Source: CAYLYM01 sp964387645 (GTDB lineage Bacteria; Calditrichota; Calditrichia; RBG-13-44-9). Taken from it: a stretch of 48,241 bases of DNA. Every line of letters starts with the position of its first letter. Within the stretch, counting starts at the first letter, position 1. This document shows, piece after piece, positions 36,365 to 46,050 of the stretch. The stretch is from assembly GCA_964387645.1 (NCBI GenBank), contig CAYLYM010000014.1, forward strand, positions 1-48,241, in the 5' to 3' direction. The notes under the pieces are model-generated. The model worked only from the letters and a program-made list of their open reading frames with translations. It had not been told where the DNA came from and did not search any database. Both the position numbers and the translations under genes were made by a program.

Positions 36365-37912
36365 TTAAATATCCCCTAATGCTTTCATTTTAAATCGCTG
36401 CACCTCTGGTGTAATATGTTCACGCACCATTATCTGTGCTATTTGCTTCACAACTTCAGGATATTGGGAAGCCACATTTTTTTGCTCTTGAATATCGTTT
36501 TCCAGGTCATAAAGTTCGATTTCTAAATTACCCTTTAGAATGTTTTTACGAATGCCCTTCCACTTCCCCATACGCACAGCTTGCTGACCGCCATAGGCGG
36601 GAAACTCCCAATACAAAAACTCATGTTTTTTCTGCTTTCCTCTACCCAGCAACTTGGGAAGGAAACTAATGCCATCGATGTCATCTGGTGTAGTTACTCC
36701 AGTTAATTCACATAATGTTGGCAATACGTCATAAAAGGCTGAAATATGATCGGTTTCACTACTCGGGGAGATATGTCCTGGCCAAGAAACAATCATCGGT
36801 ACCCGGATCCCGCCTTCATAAACAGATCCTTTTCCTCTCCCACGTTCTGCTCTGAAAGGCTTTGCACTATCGAACCATTCTGAATCCGTTCCACCCGCAT
36901 AGCTGGGACCATTATCAGAAGTGAAAAAGATAATCGTATTATTATATATGCCCAGCTCTTTCAGTTTCTGAACCAATAATCCAACTTGTTCATCTAAATA
37001 CGAAATCATTGCTGCATAAGCAGCATGTGGATAGCGGTGAGGGAAGTATCCTTTTTCTCCCAAGTAAGGTTCTTCATCTCCAAACTTCTTGACGTAATAA
37101 TCCACCCATCTTTTTGGCGCCTGTAAGGGCACATGCGGTATGGGAGTAGCCCAATAAAGGAAAAAAGGATTTTTCTGGTTTTTTTCAATGAATTTGATTA
37201 TCTCCTTAAACATTAAGTCCGGCGAATACTGGTTCAAATTAAATTTGGCATAACTTTTCGGATCATAAGGATCAGCCCCTTGATCCAGTTTTGTACCCGG
37301 CACTACTAATGGGTTATCCAGCCAAACTTTTTCGGTATTTCTCCATAAATGTCTTGGATAATATGTATGAGCCTGTCTCTGACAATTGTAGCCGAAGAAA
37401 AAATCGAAGCCCTGCTTATTTGGAATCCCATCCGTTAGTGGGCCTCCCAGTCCCCACTTGCCAATGATGGCGGTTTTGTAGCCAACTTTCTGGAGCAGTT
37501 TTCCTATTGTGACTGTCTCTGCTGGAATTGGCCGTTGCCCCTCCAGATTGGGATCTTCTACTGCTTTGGCGTAATCCCAAACATCGCCGCGTTCACGCCA
37601 TTCATCGTTACCACGAATATAGGCATGGCCAGTGTGTTTGCCGGTCATCAGCACGCAACGTGACGGAGCGCAAACTGGCGCTCCGGCATAATGTTGGGTA
37701 AAGCGCATCCCATTTTTAGCCAACTTATCAATATTTGGTGTTTCAATTTTTTCCTGGCCATAACAACCAAGTTCACCATACCCTAAATCATCCGCCAAAA
37801 TAAAAATTATATTGGGTTTTTTAGTAATTTTTTTCTTGCATCCGATAGCAGGTAGAAAAGTAGCGGCAGCAGTTGCTATCGAAATTTTCTTCAAAAATGC
37901 TCTTCTTTTCAT
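36365..37912 (-). CDS. Exported sulfatase, S1 family (arylsulfatase A-like), probable lipoprotein
   Basis: The 515-residue protein starts MKRRAFLKKISIATAAATFL, a Tat-like signal, followed by PAIGC (Cys25), a possible lipidation site. The sulfatase core has NIIFILADDLGYGELGCYG (metal Asp pair), CAPSRCVLMTGKHTGH with Cys81 as formylglycine precursor, IGKWGLGGP, and FFTSDNGPSYAGG. It belongs to the large arylsulfatase A-like group, and I cannot name the SulfAtlas subfamily. I chose the ATG at 37912, with GGGA six bases upstream, over a GTG four codons earlier. It lies immediately upstream of the ASST/PhoD fusion gene (74 bp), so the two are probably one transcript with the next sulfatase. Confidence 0.9.
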   Translation of the reverse strand: MKRRAFLKKISIATAAATFLPAIGCKKKITKKPNIIFILADDLGYGELGCYGQEKIETPNIDKLAKNGMRFTQHYAGAPVCAPSRCVLMTGKHTGHAYIRGNDEWRERGDVWDYAKAVEDPNLEGQRPIPAETVTIGKLLQKVGYKTAIIGKWGLGGPLTDGIPNKQGFDFFFGYNCQRQAHTYYPRHLWRNTEKVWLDNPLVVPGTKLDQGADPYDPKSYAKFNLNQYSPDLMFKEIIKFIEKNQKNPFFLYWATPIPHVPLQAPKRWVDYYVKKFGDEEPYLGEKGYFPHRYPHAAYAAMISYLDEQVGLLVQKLKELGIYNNTIIFFTSDNGPSYAGGTDSEWFDSAKPFRAERGRGKGSVYEGGIRVPMIVSWPGHISPSSETDHISAFYDVLPTLCELTGVTTPDDIDGISFLPKLLGRGKQKKHEFLYWEFPAYGGQQAVRMGKWKGIRKNILKGNLEIELYDLENDIQEQKNVASQYPEVVKQIAQIMVREHITPEVQRFKMKALGDI

Positions 37913-38295
37913 AATCTTTCCCACTTCGTTAAAAAATGAATATTTTATCTTTTAAGATATACTTATAAATCTTTACATCTTTAGGAAATCACGCACCTTG
38001 ATTAAAATCATAAACAGACCAAAATACAACAGAACAAACTTTTCTCCCATATTAAATTGGCTCGTCTTATGCTTCCCGTTCCAGAATGTAAATCAAAAAT
38101 TAAAATTACTACCCGGGATAAAAGAATATTAAAATTCTATAGTAACATTATTCAAAAAACAATTATAAAATAAATACCAAAAATATACTAAAATCATATC
38201 TTAATATTTAGTGCGTGAAATCATTATTTCAAAATATAACAAAACTCCGTTGTAGATTAAAAATTAGATATATTTAATCAAGTTCAACTTCCAAT
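37913..38295. other. Intergenic region between two sulfatase genes
   Basis: This 383-bp AT-rich spacer holds no gene. It likely includes a promoter for the sulfatase/fusion/sulfatase group downstream on the minus strand. I saw no clear terminator and no strong operator-like palindrome. Confidence 0.45.
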
Positions 38296-39756
38296 TCATT
38301 CTTTTTTTCTGTAATCATCGCCCTTTAAACTCGCCTTACAAGAGGCTTTCCAATTAAGTAATTCTTTCTTCATATCTTCTACAATCTGCGGATACTGATT
38401 TGCAACATTATGCCTCTCACAAGGATCATTATAAAGGTCATATAGTTCGAAGGTCGAGCCGTTATCTGTGCTAATCAATTTAAATTGATTATCTATCAAT
38501 GCTATTTGTTTCCCACTCTGAAACCCAATTCTTTTTTGACGGTTTTTTATTTTTCCTGTTATTAATGGAAATAAACTAATTCCATCGATTGGCTCAGGTT
38601 GATCTTCTGGATGAATATTTAGAATATCAAGGATAGTTGGGTAATAATCCGAAGTACAAGCAGGAAAATTAGTAATCCAGCCTCTTCTGATAACATTGGG
38701 CCATTCTAAAATGCCTGGAACTCGAATCCCCCCTTCGTATAAACTTCGTTTTCGACCTCTAAAAGGACCGGCAGAACCTATACCATGCCGCCGCCCAGGC
38801 TCTGGAGTACCTTCCGGTCCATTGTCGCTACAAAACCATAACATTGTATTCTCGGCAATTCCAAGCCTCCGCAATTCATTGCGTAATCGTCCCACCTGTT
38901 CATCCATGGCTGTGATGCATCCAAAATAATTCTGGGCAAATTCATCCAGATTAGAGTAAATTTTTCGATATTGCGGTCCTGTAACCACTGGCCAGTGCGG
39001 TGCATGGAACCAGATCACAGCAAAAAATGGTTTCTTTTGTTTTACCGCATCTTGAATAAAGGGAATAGCACGATCCATTATAATTCGCGAATCGTCTCCT
39101 TCTAAATTTTCTGTCTCATATTGACCAGGCCCGACCCAATAATGGGTTCCATAAGGTTTAATCGGTGTATCTTCTGAAACAGCATTCCACCATCGTTGAT
39201 CTTTCCATCCACTTGGTTTAATCATGGGATCCCAGGTTGGCACTTTAGCTTCAGTTGAAAAACACACATCAAAACCGTTCTCCCATGGAGGTGAATAATG
39301 GGCAACACCCCGAGGACCTCCTCGATTTGAATCTTTAATAGTTTTTGTCAAAGTTCCAAGATGCCATTTACCAAAATGACCAGTAGTATATCCATGTAGC
39401 CTTAATATTTCGGCTAAGGTAAGCTCTTCCGATTTAATATGACCAACATTTGCTGAAAAAATTCCATATCGATAGGGATGTCTTCCCGTTAAACAACTTC
39501 CACGAGTTGGAGAACATACTGGAGCAGCCGAATAAAAACGGTCAAAGCGAAGCCCGCCGGCAGCCATTTCATCCAAATTGGGAGTCTTTACAATATTATT
39601 CCCATGGAATCCTACGTCACCCCACCCTAAATCATCGCACATACACAAAATGATATTCGGTTTTCCATAATCAGGTTTTTTAGCCTGGATAAAACCAGGT
39701 ATAAATGATGTCATAATTCCTTTGCTTAAAAGAGCAAGAAACTGACGCCGTTTCAT
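38296..39756 (-). CDS. Exported sulfatase, S1 family
   Basis: The 486-residue protein begins MKRRQFLALLSKGIMTSFIP, a Tat-like signal ending near GFIQA. The core shows NIILCMCDDLGWGDVGFHG (metal Asp pair), CSPTRGSCLTGRHPYRYG with Cys81 as formylglycine precursor, FGKWHLGTL with the active-site Lys and His, and WFCSDNGPEGT. The HPYRYG continuation and the long loop after FGKWHLGTL differ from the other sulfatases of the cluster, so it probably acts on a different sulfate position. Substrate unknown. AGGA lies six bases before the ATG. It is flanked by spacers of about 390 bp on both sides and is likely its own transcription unit. Confidence 0.9.
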   Translation of the reverse strand: MKRRQFLALLSKGIMTSFIPGFIQAKKPDYGKPNIILCMCDDLGWGDVGFHGNNIVKTPNLDEMAAGGLRFDRFYSAAPVCSPTRGSCLTGRHPYRYGIFSANVGHIKSEELTLAEILRLHGYTTGHFGKWHLGTLTKTIKDSNRGGPRGVAHYSPPWENGFDVCFSTEAKVPTWDPMIKPSGWKDQRWWNAVSEDTPIKPYGTHYWVGPGQYETENLEGDDSRIIMDRAIPFIQDAVKQKKPFFAVIWFHAPHWPVVTGPQYRKIYSNLDEFAQNYFGCITAMDEQVGRLRNELRRLGIAENTMLWFCSDNGPEGTPEPGRRHGIGSAGPFRGRKRSLYEGGIRVPGILEWPNVIRRGWITNFPACTSDYYPTILDILNIHPEDQPEPIDGISLFPLITGKIKNRQKRIGFQSGKQIALIDNQFKLISTDNGSTFELYDLYNDPCERHNVANQYPQIVEDMKKELLNWKASCKASLKGDDYRKKE

Positions 39757-40151
39757 TTTGTTTCCTATATTTTTGAAGCATTAATATTAATTTTTTACTT
39801 TTAAATATTTATCCCTGAACAATCAGCACAACACTTTTTTAAAGCTTTGCTATTAAAATATAAATTACAACTAAACCAATTATTTTAAATCAGATCATTC
39901 CGCTGTTTGCACGTTTTTTTCTTATATCTCGAAACAAATCCAGATAAAATTCCGACTTGAAATTTGAAAACTGTGCTGTAATTTTACAAAACATAAGGAA
40001 CAGAACGTTTTAGAATCCCCATTCAATAGCATACGTTAAAATAATTTATTATTTCTACTAAAACGTTAAACAACCTCCCCTACTGGAATGTAACTCACTA
40101 AACAATGAAGAAAAATTCTTATTAATTCATAGATAACTGAATAATTTTAAT
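39757..40151. other. Intergenic region between fucosidase and sulfatase genes
   Basis: This 395-bp spacer has no gene. Three ACGTT-containing sites lie between 40004 and 40070 and are reported separately as possible LacI-type operators. The rest is AT-rich with nothing recognisable. Confidence 0.45.
40004..40067. promoter_or_regulatory. Candidate LacI-type operator cluster (AACGTT boxes)
   Basis: AACGTTTTAG (40004-40013) and CTAAAACGTT (40058-40067) are exact 10-bp inverted copies 44 bp apart, and a third ACGTTAAAA box starts at 40033. LacI-family proteins usually bind palindromes centred on CG, such as AAACGTTT, and two sites at this spacing could be bridged. The position upstream of the sulfatase gene at 39756 and the LacI gene in the same cluster make the link plausible. 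It is not shown. Confidence 0.4.
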
Positions 40152-41888
40152 TTATTCTACTCGCTTCAGAATTATTCTTCTTACCTTTACTTCTGCTGAT
40201 TTATCGTCTTTTAATCCAAAAATTAAGCGGTTCTCGGTTTCAGCAGTCAAATTAATATTTGACAATTTAAAAATCTTAAACTTTCCATCAGTTCCTTCAA
40301 TTTTTCCAACAAAACGATTTTTAGGGTCTTGTCTGTTGTAGAAATAGAATTTACTACCTGCAATATTATTGTTACATGCATACTCTATTTCAACCTGATA
40401 AACTCCACTTTCATAAGGAAAATGATACCAGAACAATTCGTTTTTTGGCCGTTCTGACTGGTAAAATCCCGAAACACTTTGCGTTTCCCAATCATATCGA
40501 GCTTCTTCTCCGCGTATTCGGGCATCACGGGCATAAAGATTGATTACAGGTCGATGATCGCGGTAACCATAACCAGGGGTTATTCTTGCCTGTTCATCTT
40601 CAATTTCCACTACAATAACTGTATTGTAAGGATCTAATGGTTGAGGAGGTAAAGCAAAAGTCAGCACATTACCATTCTGCTCAAAATCAACATCTTGTTT
40701 ATTTACCAAAAACCATGCTTTTTTAACCTTACTTTCAAGACCGGTAATTTTTAGACTCTCTCCTGGCCAATTAACAATATGAAAATATAACCGATAAGGT
40801 TTAGTTGTACATTTCCAGGTTATATCAGGATAAAACAAAGGAGTGTGTTCCGTTTCATAAATTGCTTCGCCATTTACTTTTAACCATTTCCCTATTGTAC
40901 GCAATATTTTTTGACTTTCTTCTGGAATTACACCTTCTGCGGTTGGTCCCACATTTAGTAAGTAATTTCCTCCTTTACTGACAATATCAGTAAGTTTGTA
41001 AATTAAATCACGGGGATGTTTCCAATTATGATCATCTTTTTTATAACCCCAGGTGTCGTTTAGGGTAGCCGGTACTTCCCATACTTTCCAATCGTAAACC
41101 ATAGTTGGGATAGCATTATCTCCCATCTGGAAATAATCTCCCAGATTATACCCAATGCGATTATTAACCAAACAGGTTGGTTGCAGTTCTTTCACTTTCT
41201 GCTTTAAAGCCATTGCCTGCTCTTTAGTTAACAATCGTGGCGTATCGAACCAGATCAAAGCTAAAGGCCCATAGTTTCGCAACAGCTCTTCTACCTGCGG
41301 CAAAGCTTTACCTTCAACGTAAGGTTTAGGGTCTCGCTCTTTGGGGAAATCCCAATCATTCCCTGCTGCATTAGGCTCATGCCAGTCTTGTGCCTGAGAA
41401 TAATAAAAACCAAACTTAATTCCCCGTTTGGCATTGGCAGCAGCCAATTCTTTCATTGGATCCCGCTTAAAAGGCGTGCGATCAACAATGTTGTAATCCG
41501 ATACTTTTGAATGATACATTGCAAATCCGTCGTGATGCTTGGCAGTAATTACCATATACTTCATCCCGGCATCCTGTGCCAATTGAGACCATTCATCCGC
41601 ATTAAATTTAACTGGATTAAATTGCTCGGCCAATTTTTCATATTCCTTTACTGGAATCTTTTTTCGATACATAATCCATTCACCTATTCCCCTAACATAC
41701 TCACCTTTCCATACACCTGCGGGCACAGCATAAAGCCCCCAGTGGATAAACATACCAAATTTCATATCATGGAACTCTTCAAGTGGTGTTTTGGCTTTTT
41801 CCGGTGAGCGCATTTCCTTTTTACTACAACTCATCGTTATTCCATAGATTAAAAGAAAAAATACGAACAAAATACACGCTTTTTTCAT
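40152..41888 (-). CDS. Lipoprotein alpha-L-fucosidase (GH29)
   Basis: The 578-residue protein begins MKKACILFVFFLLIYGITMS then Cys21, a lipoprotein signal. The GH29 catalytic domain follows: KFGMFIHWGLYAVPAGVW, then ITAKHHDGFAMYHSKVSDYN (about 114-133) and LALIWFDTP with the nucleophile Asp215. KGGNYLLNVGPTAEGVIPEE is a further strong family mark. A beta-sandwich and then a carbohydrate-binding-like C-terminal domain (about 440-578) complete it. It should release terminal alpha-L-fucose from a surface-bound glycan. I chose the ATG at 41888, with GGGGAG seven bases upstream, over an in-frame TTG. It is the only glycoside hydrolase among the sulfatases in the right-hand block. Confidence 0.93.
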   Translation of the reverse strand: MKKACILFVFFLLIYGITMSCSKKEMRSPEKAKTPLEEFHDMKFGMFIHWGLYAVPAGVWKGEYVRGIGEWIMYRKKIPVKEYEKLAEQFNPVKFNADEWSQLAQDAGMKYMVITAKHHDGFAMYHSKVSDYNIVDRTPFKRDPMKELAAANAKRGIKFGFYYSQAQDWHEPNAAGNDWDFPKERDPKPYVEGKALPQVEELLRNYGPLALIWFDTPRLLTKEQAMALKQKVKELQPTCLVNNRIGYNLGDYFQMGDNAIPTMVYDWKVWEVPATLNDTWGYKKDDHNWKHPRDLIYKLTDIVSKGGNYLLNVGPTAEGVIPEESQKILRTIGKWLKVNGEAIYETEHTPLFYPDITWKCTTKPYRLYFHIVNWPGESLKITGLESKVKKAWFLVNKQDVDFEQNGNVLTFALPPQPLDPYNTVIVVEIEDEQARITPGYGYRDHRPVINLYARDARIRGEEARYDWETQSVSGFYQSERPKNELFWYHFPYESGVYQVEIEYACNNNIAGSKFYFYNRQDPKNRFVGKIEGTDGKFKIFKLSNINLTAETENRLIFGLKDDKSAEVKVRRIILKRVE

Positions 41889-42282
41889 TTTTTTACTCCC
41901 CAATATTGTTTCAAATTTTATTTGAATTCTTCATTAACTCTCTGTTCAAATTCTTCACCCAATAGTAACTTATAAAAAATTACTCAATCTTTCCTTTTCT
42001 TAAAAAATAAGACTCCTGAAGGTTTCTGAATTCACATTCCTGAAATGCCAATTATTAATCCACACAGAAATTCTTGATAATTTGTCTTCGTTACTTCTTT
42101 CAAGTCCTTTATAATTTAATTAATCCTTTATAATTTAATTAACCATATTAGTGTGAATGATCAAATTTATAGAATTACTCATGTATACAATATATTTCAT
42201 TTTCACTTGAGCCATTCATAAAAACTATACTATACTTTTCACTTTTAACTACTTTAAGTATTGCATCGATCAATTTTTTTCA
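41889..42282. other. Intergenic region upstream of the fucosidase
   Basis: This 394-bp spacer holds no gene. A hairpin TTCAAAT/ATTTGAA with a 3-base loop is at 41910-41926, just before the fucosidase ribosome binding site. A perfect 19-bp tandem duplication lies at 42105-42142. A TGTATACA palindrome is at 42182-42189, the same 8-mer as near the SDR gene. Confidence 0.45.
42105..42142. repeat. Perfect 19-bp tandem duplication
   Basis: The unit TCCTTTATAATTTAATTAA occurs twice without a gap (42105-42123 and 42124-42142). Each copy includes TATAAT on the plus strand. It lies about 220 bp upstream of the fucosidase start and may be a slippage product or a doubled control site. Confidence 0.9.
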
Positions 42283-43890
42283 TCAACTATCCCAATACTG
42301 ATCGACAATCTTTTGAATATGAGGATATTTCTTATCTGTTTCGTTAAATTCCTCGCGCAATTTTTTCAATTCCTTCTTCAACTCCTTGGCAATTTTTGCA
42401 TAGGAAGGATCACCATAAACGTTATTCATTTCATGAGGATCTTTTTGCAAATCATAAAGCTCCCAACCCGGGGTAGTATCTGGACCATAACGGTTTCCAC
42501 CATATTTAGTTATTTTTTTACCATTCCTGATATTCGTATAATCGCAACCATAATAAAATATAAGTTTATATCGCTTTGTACGAATACCGAAATGAGCAGG
42601 AACATCATGGTGAGCCATATGCATCCAATAGCGGTAATATGTAGCCTTTCGCCAGTCTTCTGGTACTTCCCCCTTTAAAAGCGGGACAAAACTTCGGCCT
42701 TGCATATAATTCGGTTTTGGTATTCCTGCCAAATCTAAAATAGTTGGCGCAAAATCAGTATTGTTGATAATTTCATCAGTTCGACTACCTGGTTTAATTA
42801 ATTTCGGATATCGGACAATCATTGGCATACGCATTGACTCTTCATATATCCATCGTTTATCTATATAATCATGTTCTCCTAACATCATTCCCTGATCAGA
42901 AGTGTAAAAAATAACTGTATTATCTAATTCACCGGTTTCATCCAAGTACTTTAAAATACGACCAACATTATCATCAACACCTTTAACACAACGTAAATAT
43001 TTTTTCAAATACCGTTGATATGCCACATGTGTGTATTCTTTATTGGATAAATTTGGATCAACATACATATGCATTCCCATGTTTCTTCGCTTATTTCGTT
43101 TCGACACAGATGTTCCATAAGGACGAGTCGCTGGTGACCCATGATTACCACGATTCCACAAACTCTCGGGTTCTGGAATTTCGACTTCATTATATATCCA
43201 GTCATACCGCTCAGCATTTTCAAAATTATCATGTGGTGCTTTAAAATGATGCATAAGAAAGAAAGGCTTACTTTTATCCCTGTTTTTTAACCATTTCAAA
43301 GATAAATCAGTAACTACATCTGAAGAATGTTTAGAATCATAACCAGCAAATCGACGTTCGTTATTCGGCCATCGACCTCTACCTTTCTCTCTGAGGACTG
43401 GATTAAAATAATTTCCCTGTCCAGGAAAAACACAATAATAATCGAAATGGACTGGTTCTTCTTTCAAATGCCATTTTCCAATCATCGCAGTTTGATAACC
43501 GGCCTTTTTCATTAAAATTGCCAAATAATGTTTTTCAGGAGGGAGACTACCATCTAAATCAAGCACACCGTTAGTTTGGCTATACTGACCTGTCATGATA
43601 GTAGCCCGGCTTGGCGTACAAATACTATTAGTACAAAAACAATTCTCAAATAATAAACCTTCTTTAGCTAATCTATCAATATTAGGTGTTGGATTAAGAC
43701 TGGCTAAACGCCCACCATAAGCACCAATAGCATGAGCCGCATGGTCATCGGACATGATAAACAGAATGTTAGGTCGTCTTTTCTTCATATCCTTTGAAAA
43801 AAGTGAAGATGAATTTAGAAAGAGAGATAATCCAGTAATACCGAAAGTTTTTAAAAATAATCTTCGTGACAATTTATTATGAACCATCAT
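42283..43890 (-). CDS. Exported sulfatase, S1 family (mucin-/GlcNAc-sulfatase-like layout)
   Basis: The 535-residue protein has a Tat signal (LSRRLFLKTFGITGLSLFLN). The core shows NILFIMSDDHAAHAIGAYGG (metal Asp pair), CTPSRATIMTGQYSQTNG with Cys91 as formylglycine precursor, IGKWHLKEEPVHFDYY and YTSDQGMMLGEHD. The SDDHAAHAIGAYGG form, the DLDGSLPPEKHYLA segment and EHDYIDKRWIYEESMRMPMI resemble sulfatases described as GlcNAc-6-sulfatase or mucin-desulfating enzymes. That is an inference from remembered family layout, not a database match. An AGGAGG site lies five bases before the first of two tandem ATG codons. The next sulfatase gene upstream ends 188 bp away. Confidence 0.9.
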   Translation of the reverse strand: MMVHNKLSRRLFLKTFGITGLSLFLNSSSLFSKDMKKRRPNILFIMSDDHAAHAIGAYGGRLASLNPTPNIDRLAKEGLLFENCFCTNSICTPSRATIMTGQYSQTNGVLDLDGSLPPEKHYLAILMKKAGYQTAMIGKWHLKEEPVHFDYYCVFPGQGNYFNPVLREKGRGRWPNNERRFAGYDSKHSSDVVTDLSLKWLKNRDKSKPFFLMHHFKAPHDNFENAERYDWIYNEVEIPEPESLWNRGNHGSPATRPYGTSVSKRNKRRNMGMHMYVDPNLSNKEYTHVAYQRYLKKYLRCVKGVDDNVGRILKYLDETGELDNTVIFYTSDQGMMLGEHDYIDKRWIYEESMRMPMIVRYPKLIKPGSRTDEIINNTDFAPTILDLAGIPKPNYMQGRSFVPLLKGEVPEDWRKATYYRYWMHMAHHDVPAHFGIRTKRYKLIFYYGCDYTNIRNGKKITKYGGNRYGPDTTPGWELYDLQKDPHEMNNVYGDPSYAKIAKELKKELKKLREEFNETDKKYPHIQKIVDQYWDS

Positions 43891-44078
43891 ATATACCTCC
43901 TCATATGCAAATTTTTTTGTTCTTTTACTTATTTATAGCAAGATATTATCATGACAATTTTTACAATTAATACCCCATATTTACATCTATTAATTCATTA
44001 CCCCAAAACACATCATGTATTATCATCCAACTGGAATTTCATTACTAAAAATATAAAAATAAATTTTAACTACCATAT

Positions 44079-45602
44079 TCATGGAGCACTTCTTTTTTTT
44101 CTTTTGTATTTTTCCAAAAGCGCTTTTAACTCTCTCACTTTTTTTGGGTATTTAGCATATAAATTAACACGTTCTGGTAAATCTTTATTCAAATTAAACA
44201 GTTCACCAGAATCGTTATGGGGAATTACACCCCGTTCTTTTCTGAACCATTCTGGTTCTCCGGAATTATCTCCGCTTGATGCATCAATATAAACCCAATC
44301 ACCTTTTCGAATGGCGAATTCACCATGTGCACTATGTAGAATAATTGCCTCTCGTATTGGACGGGCATACTTTTGACCCAGAAGAGCTGGTAAAATATTA
44401 TAACTATCTTCCGCAACGTTTCCAGGTAATTTTGCACCTAAAATAGCAGCTACAGTTGCCATAAAATCAATAGTTCCAATAATTTCATGACATACTCGGC
44501 CTGGTTCAATTCTATTAGGCCAACGTGCAATAAATGGCACTCGATGTCCACCTTCCCAAAGGTCTCGTTTTACCCCTCGAAGTTTCCCCATGCTATAATG
44601 ATGATACTCTTGTATTCGAGGATAGGCGTGCCTTTCAGGACCATTGTCGGAAGTAAATATCAAAAGTGTATTATCTGCCACTCCATTTTTCTCAAGAGTT
44701 TGCATAATTTGTCCTACAACATCATCTACCATTACAACAAAATCACCATAAAGTCCAGCCCGACTTATCCCCTGGAATTTTTTAGTAGGAAGAACAGGTG
44801 TATGAGGAGCTGTTAATGCAAAATAGAGGAAAAACGGTTCTTTTTTTGAACTTTTTTCAATAAAATCGATTGCTTTTTTTGTTAAGATAGGTAAACACTC
44901 TTCATGTTCAAAATCGTTTGCCTGAGGACCACTCCTGCGAAATTTCAATCCCGTCACTTTCTGTGCCACACGTTCAACAGGAGCTGTCACTCTATCGTTT
45001 TCTAAATATACATAAGGAGGAATATCTAAAGATGCCGGAATACAAAAAGAATAGTCAAATCCAAAAACAGTTGGACCATTCTTTACCGGCTTACTGTAAT
45101 CTATATTGATATTTATTTTCCGACTGACAGGTTTTAACTCCCGATTATAACTACCATCTTTAAGTGCCCAATCCCAACCAAGGTGCCATTTACCTACACA
45201 ACCAGTGCGATAACCATATTTTTGTAATAAAGAAGCAACTGTCATTCTGCCATCTTCAATAAGATGACCAGAATATCCACCCAGAACTCCTTTTTTCAAT
45301 CGACTCCGCCAACAGTAACGTCCAGTCAAAACAGAATAACGAGAAGGGGTACAAACTCCAGAAGAAGTATGAGCATCTGTAAATCGGACACCTTGTGTTG
45401 CTAGTCTATCAATATTAGGAGTCTTAATTTTCGATTCCGTATTGTAACAACTCACATCACCGTATCCTAAATCATCAGCAAAAATAAATACAATATTAGG
45501 AAAGGATGAGGTACGCTTTGAACAACTAATTGAAGGAATAGTTGCTATTAATGAAATTTCTGCAGCCTTTTTTATAAATTCACGCCGATTCATTGTGTTC
45601 AT
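44079..45602 (-). CDS. Exported sulfatase, S1 family (arylsulfatase A-like), probable lipoprotein
   Basis: The 507-residue protein starts MNTMNRREFIKKAAEISLIA, a Tat-like signal, then TIPSISC with Cys27 as a possible lipidation site. The core has NIVFIFADDLGYGDVSCYN, CTPSRYSVLTGRYCWRSRLK with Cys84 as formylglycine precursor, VGKWHLGWDW and FTSDNGPERH. The CWRS continuation and the conserved GYSGHLIEDGRMTVASLLQK segment are typical of an arylsulfatase A-like subgroup common in glycan-degrading loci. Substrate unknown. A G-rich site (AAGGGGGG) precedes the ATG closely. The gene lies 448 bp downstream of the LacI gene and is probably transcribed from its own promoter in that spacer. Confidence 0.9.
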   Translation of the reverse strand: MNTMNRREFIKKAAEISLIATIPSISCSKRTSSFPNIVFIFADDLGYGDVSCYNTESKIKTPNIDRLATQGVRFTDAHTSSGVCTPSRYSVLTGRYCWRSRLKKGVLGGYSGHLIEDGRMTVASLLQKYGYRTGCVGKWHLGWDWALKDGSYNRELKPVSRKININIDYSKPVKNGPTVFGFDYSFCIPASLDIPPYVYLENDRVTAPVERVAQKVTGLKFRRSGPQANDFEHEECLPILTKKAIDFIEKSSKKEPFFLYFALTAPHTPVLPTKKFQGISRAGLYGDFVVMVDDVVGQIMQTLEKNGVADNTLLIFTSDNGPERHAYPRIQEYHHYSMGKLRGVKRDLWEGGHRVPFIARWPNRIEPGRVCHEIIGTIDFMATVAAILGAKLPGNVAEDSYNILPALLGQKYARPIREAIILHSAHGEFAIRKGDWVYIDASSGDNSGEPEWFRKERGVIPHNDSGELFNLNKDLPERVNLYAKYPKKVRELKALLEKYKRKKRSAP

Positions 45603-46050
45603 GATCCCCCCTTTTAAAAAATCAAAATTTGTGTAATTCGATTATTACTATTTGATTATTTTCTTAACAAAATAAAAAAGTATCCCGCGAACTATTATAA
45701 AGTAAATAATTTATGCTAGTAAATAGCCCTATAAACAATTCAAAGTACTATATTACTTTTAAAAAGAATTATTTAATTTTCTCTCTCAGGTAACATAATT
45801 GTTTCCTTCAATAAAATTTAGGAAGAAAAATAAGAAAATTGTCAAGACTGCTAAGTTTAAAAACTATTATTTAGACTGAAACACAACAACTATACTTAAT
45901 TTGAAAAAATAACTTTAGAACAAATGCAAATTTTAAGTAAACCGATTAAATGAATTATATAAAAATTAAATGATTTAAATTTAAATTTCTTTATAAATCT
46001 GAAACTAAAATCAACACCTAATTTACAAAAGTAAGTCTACATTCAAAGAT
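45603..46050. other. Intergenic region between LacI and sulfatase genes
   Basis: This 448-bp AT-rich spacer holds no gene. It lies upstream of the sulfatase at 45602 and downstream of LacI, so a promoter is expected here. I saw no strong palindrome and no clear terminator. Confidence 0.45.

Noticed and set aside
42182..42189. TGTATACA upstream of the fucosidase as a second site for the regulator of the SDR gene
   Set aside because: An 8-bp palindrome of this composition is expected once or twice by chance in a window this size, and the longer palindrome is not repeated here.
42313..42678. 121-codon open frame antisense to a sulfatase gene
   Set aside because: It lies fully opposite a well-supported sulfatase, has no ribosome binding site and no recognisable domain.
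43951..44292. 113-codon plus-strand open frame at the end of a sulfatase gene
   Set aside because: It overlaps the 3' end of the sulfatase on the other strand, and its composition is that of AT-rich shadow sequence.
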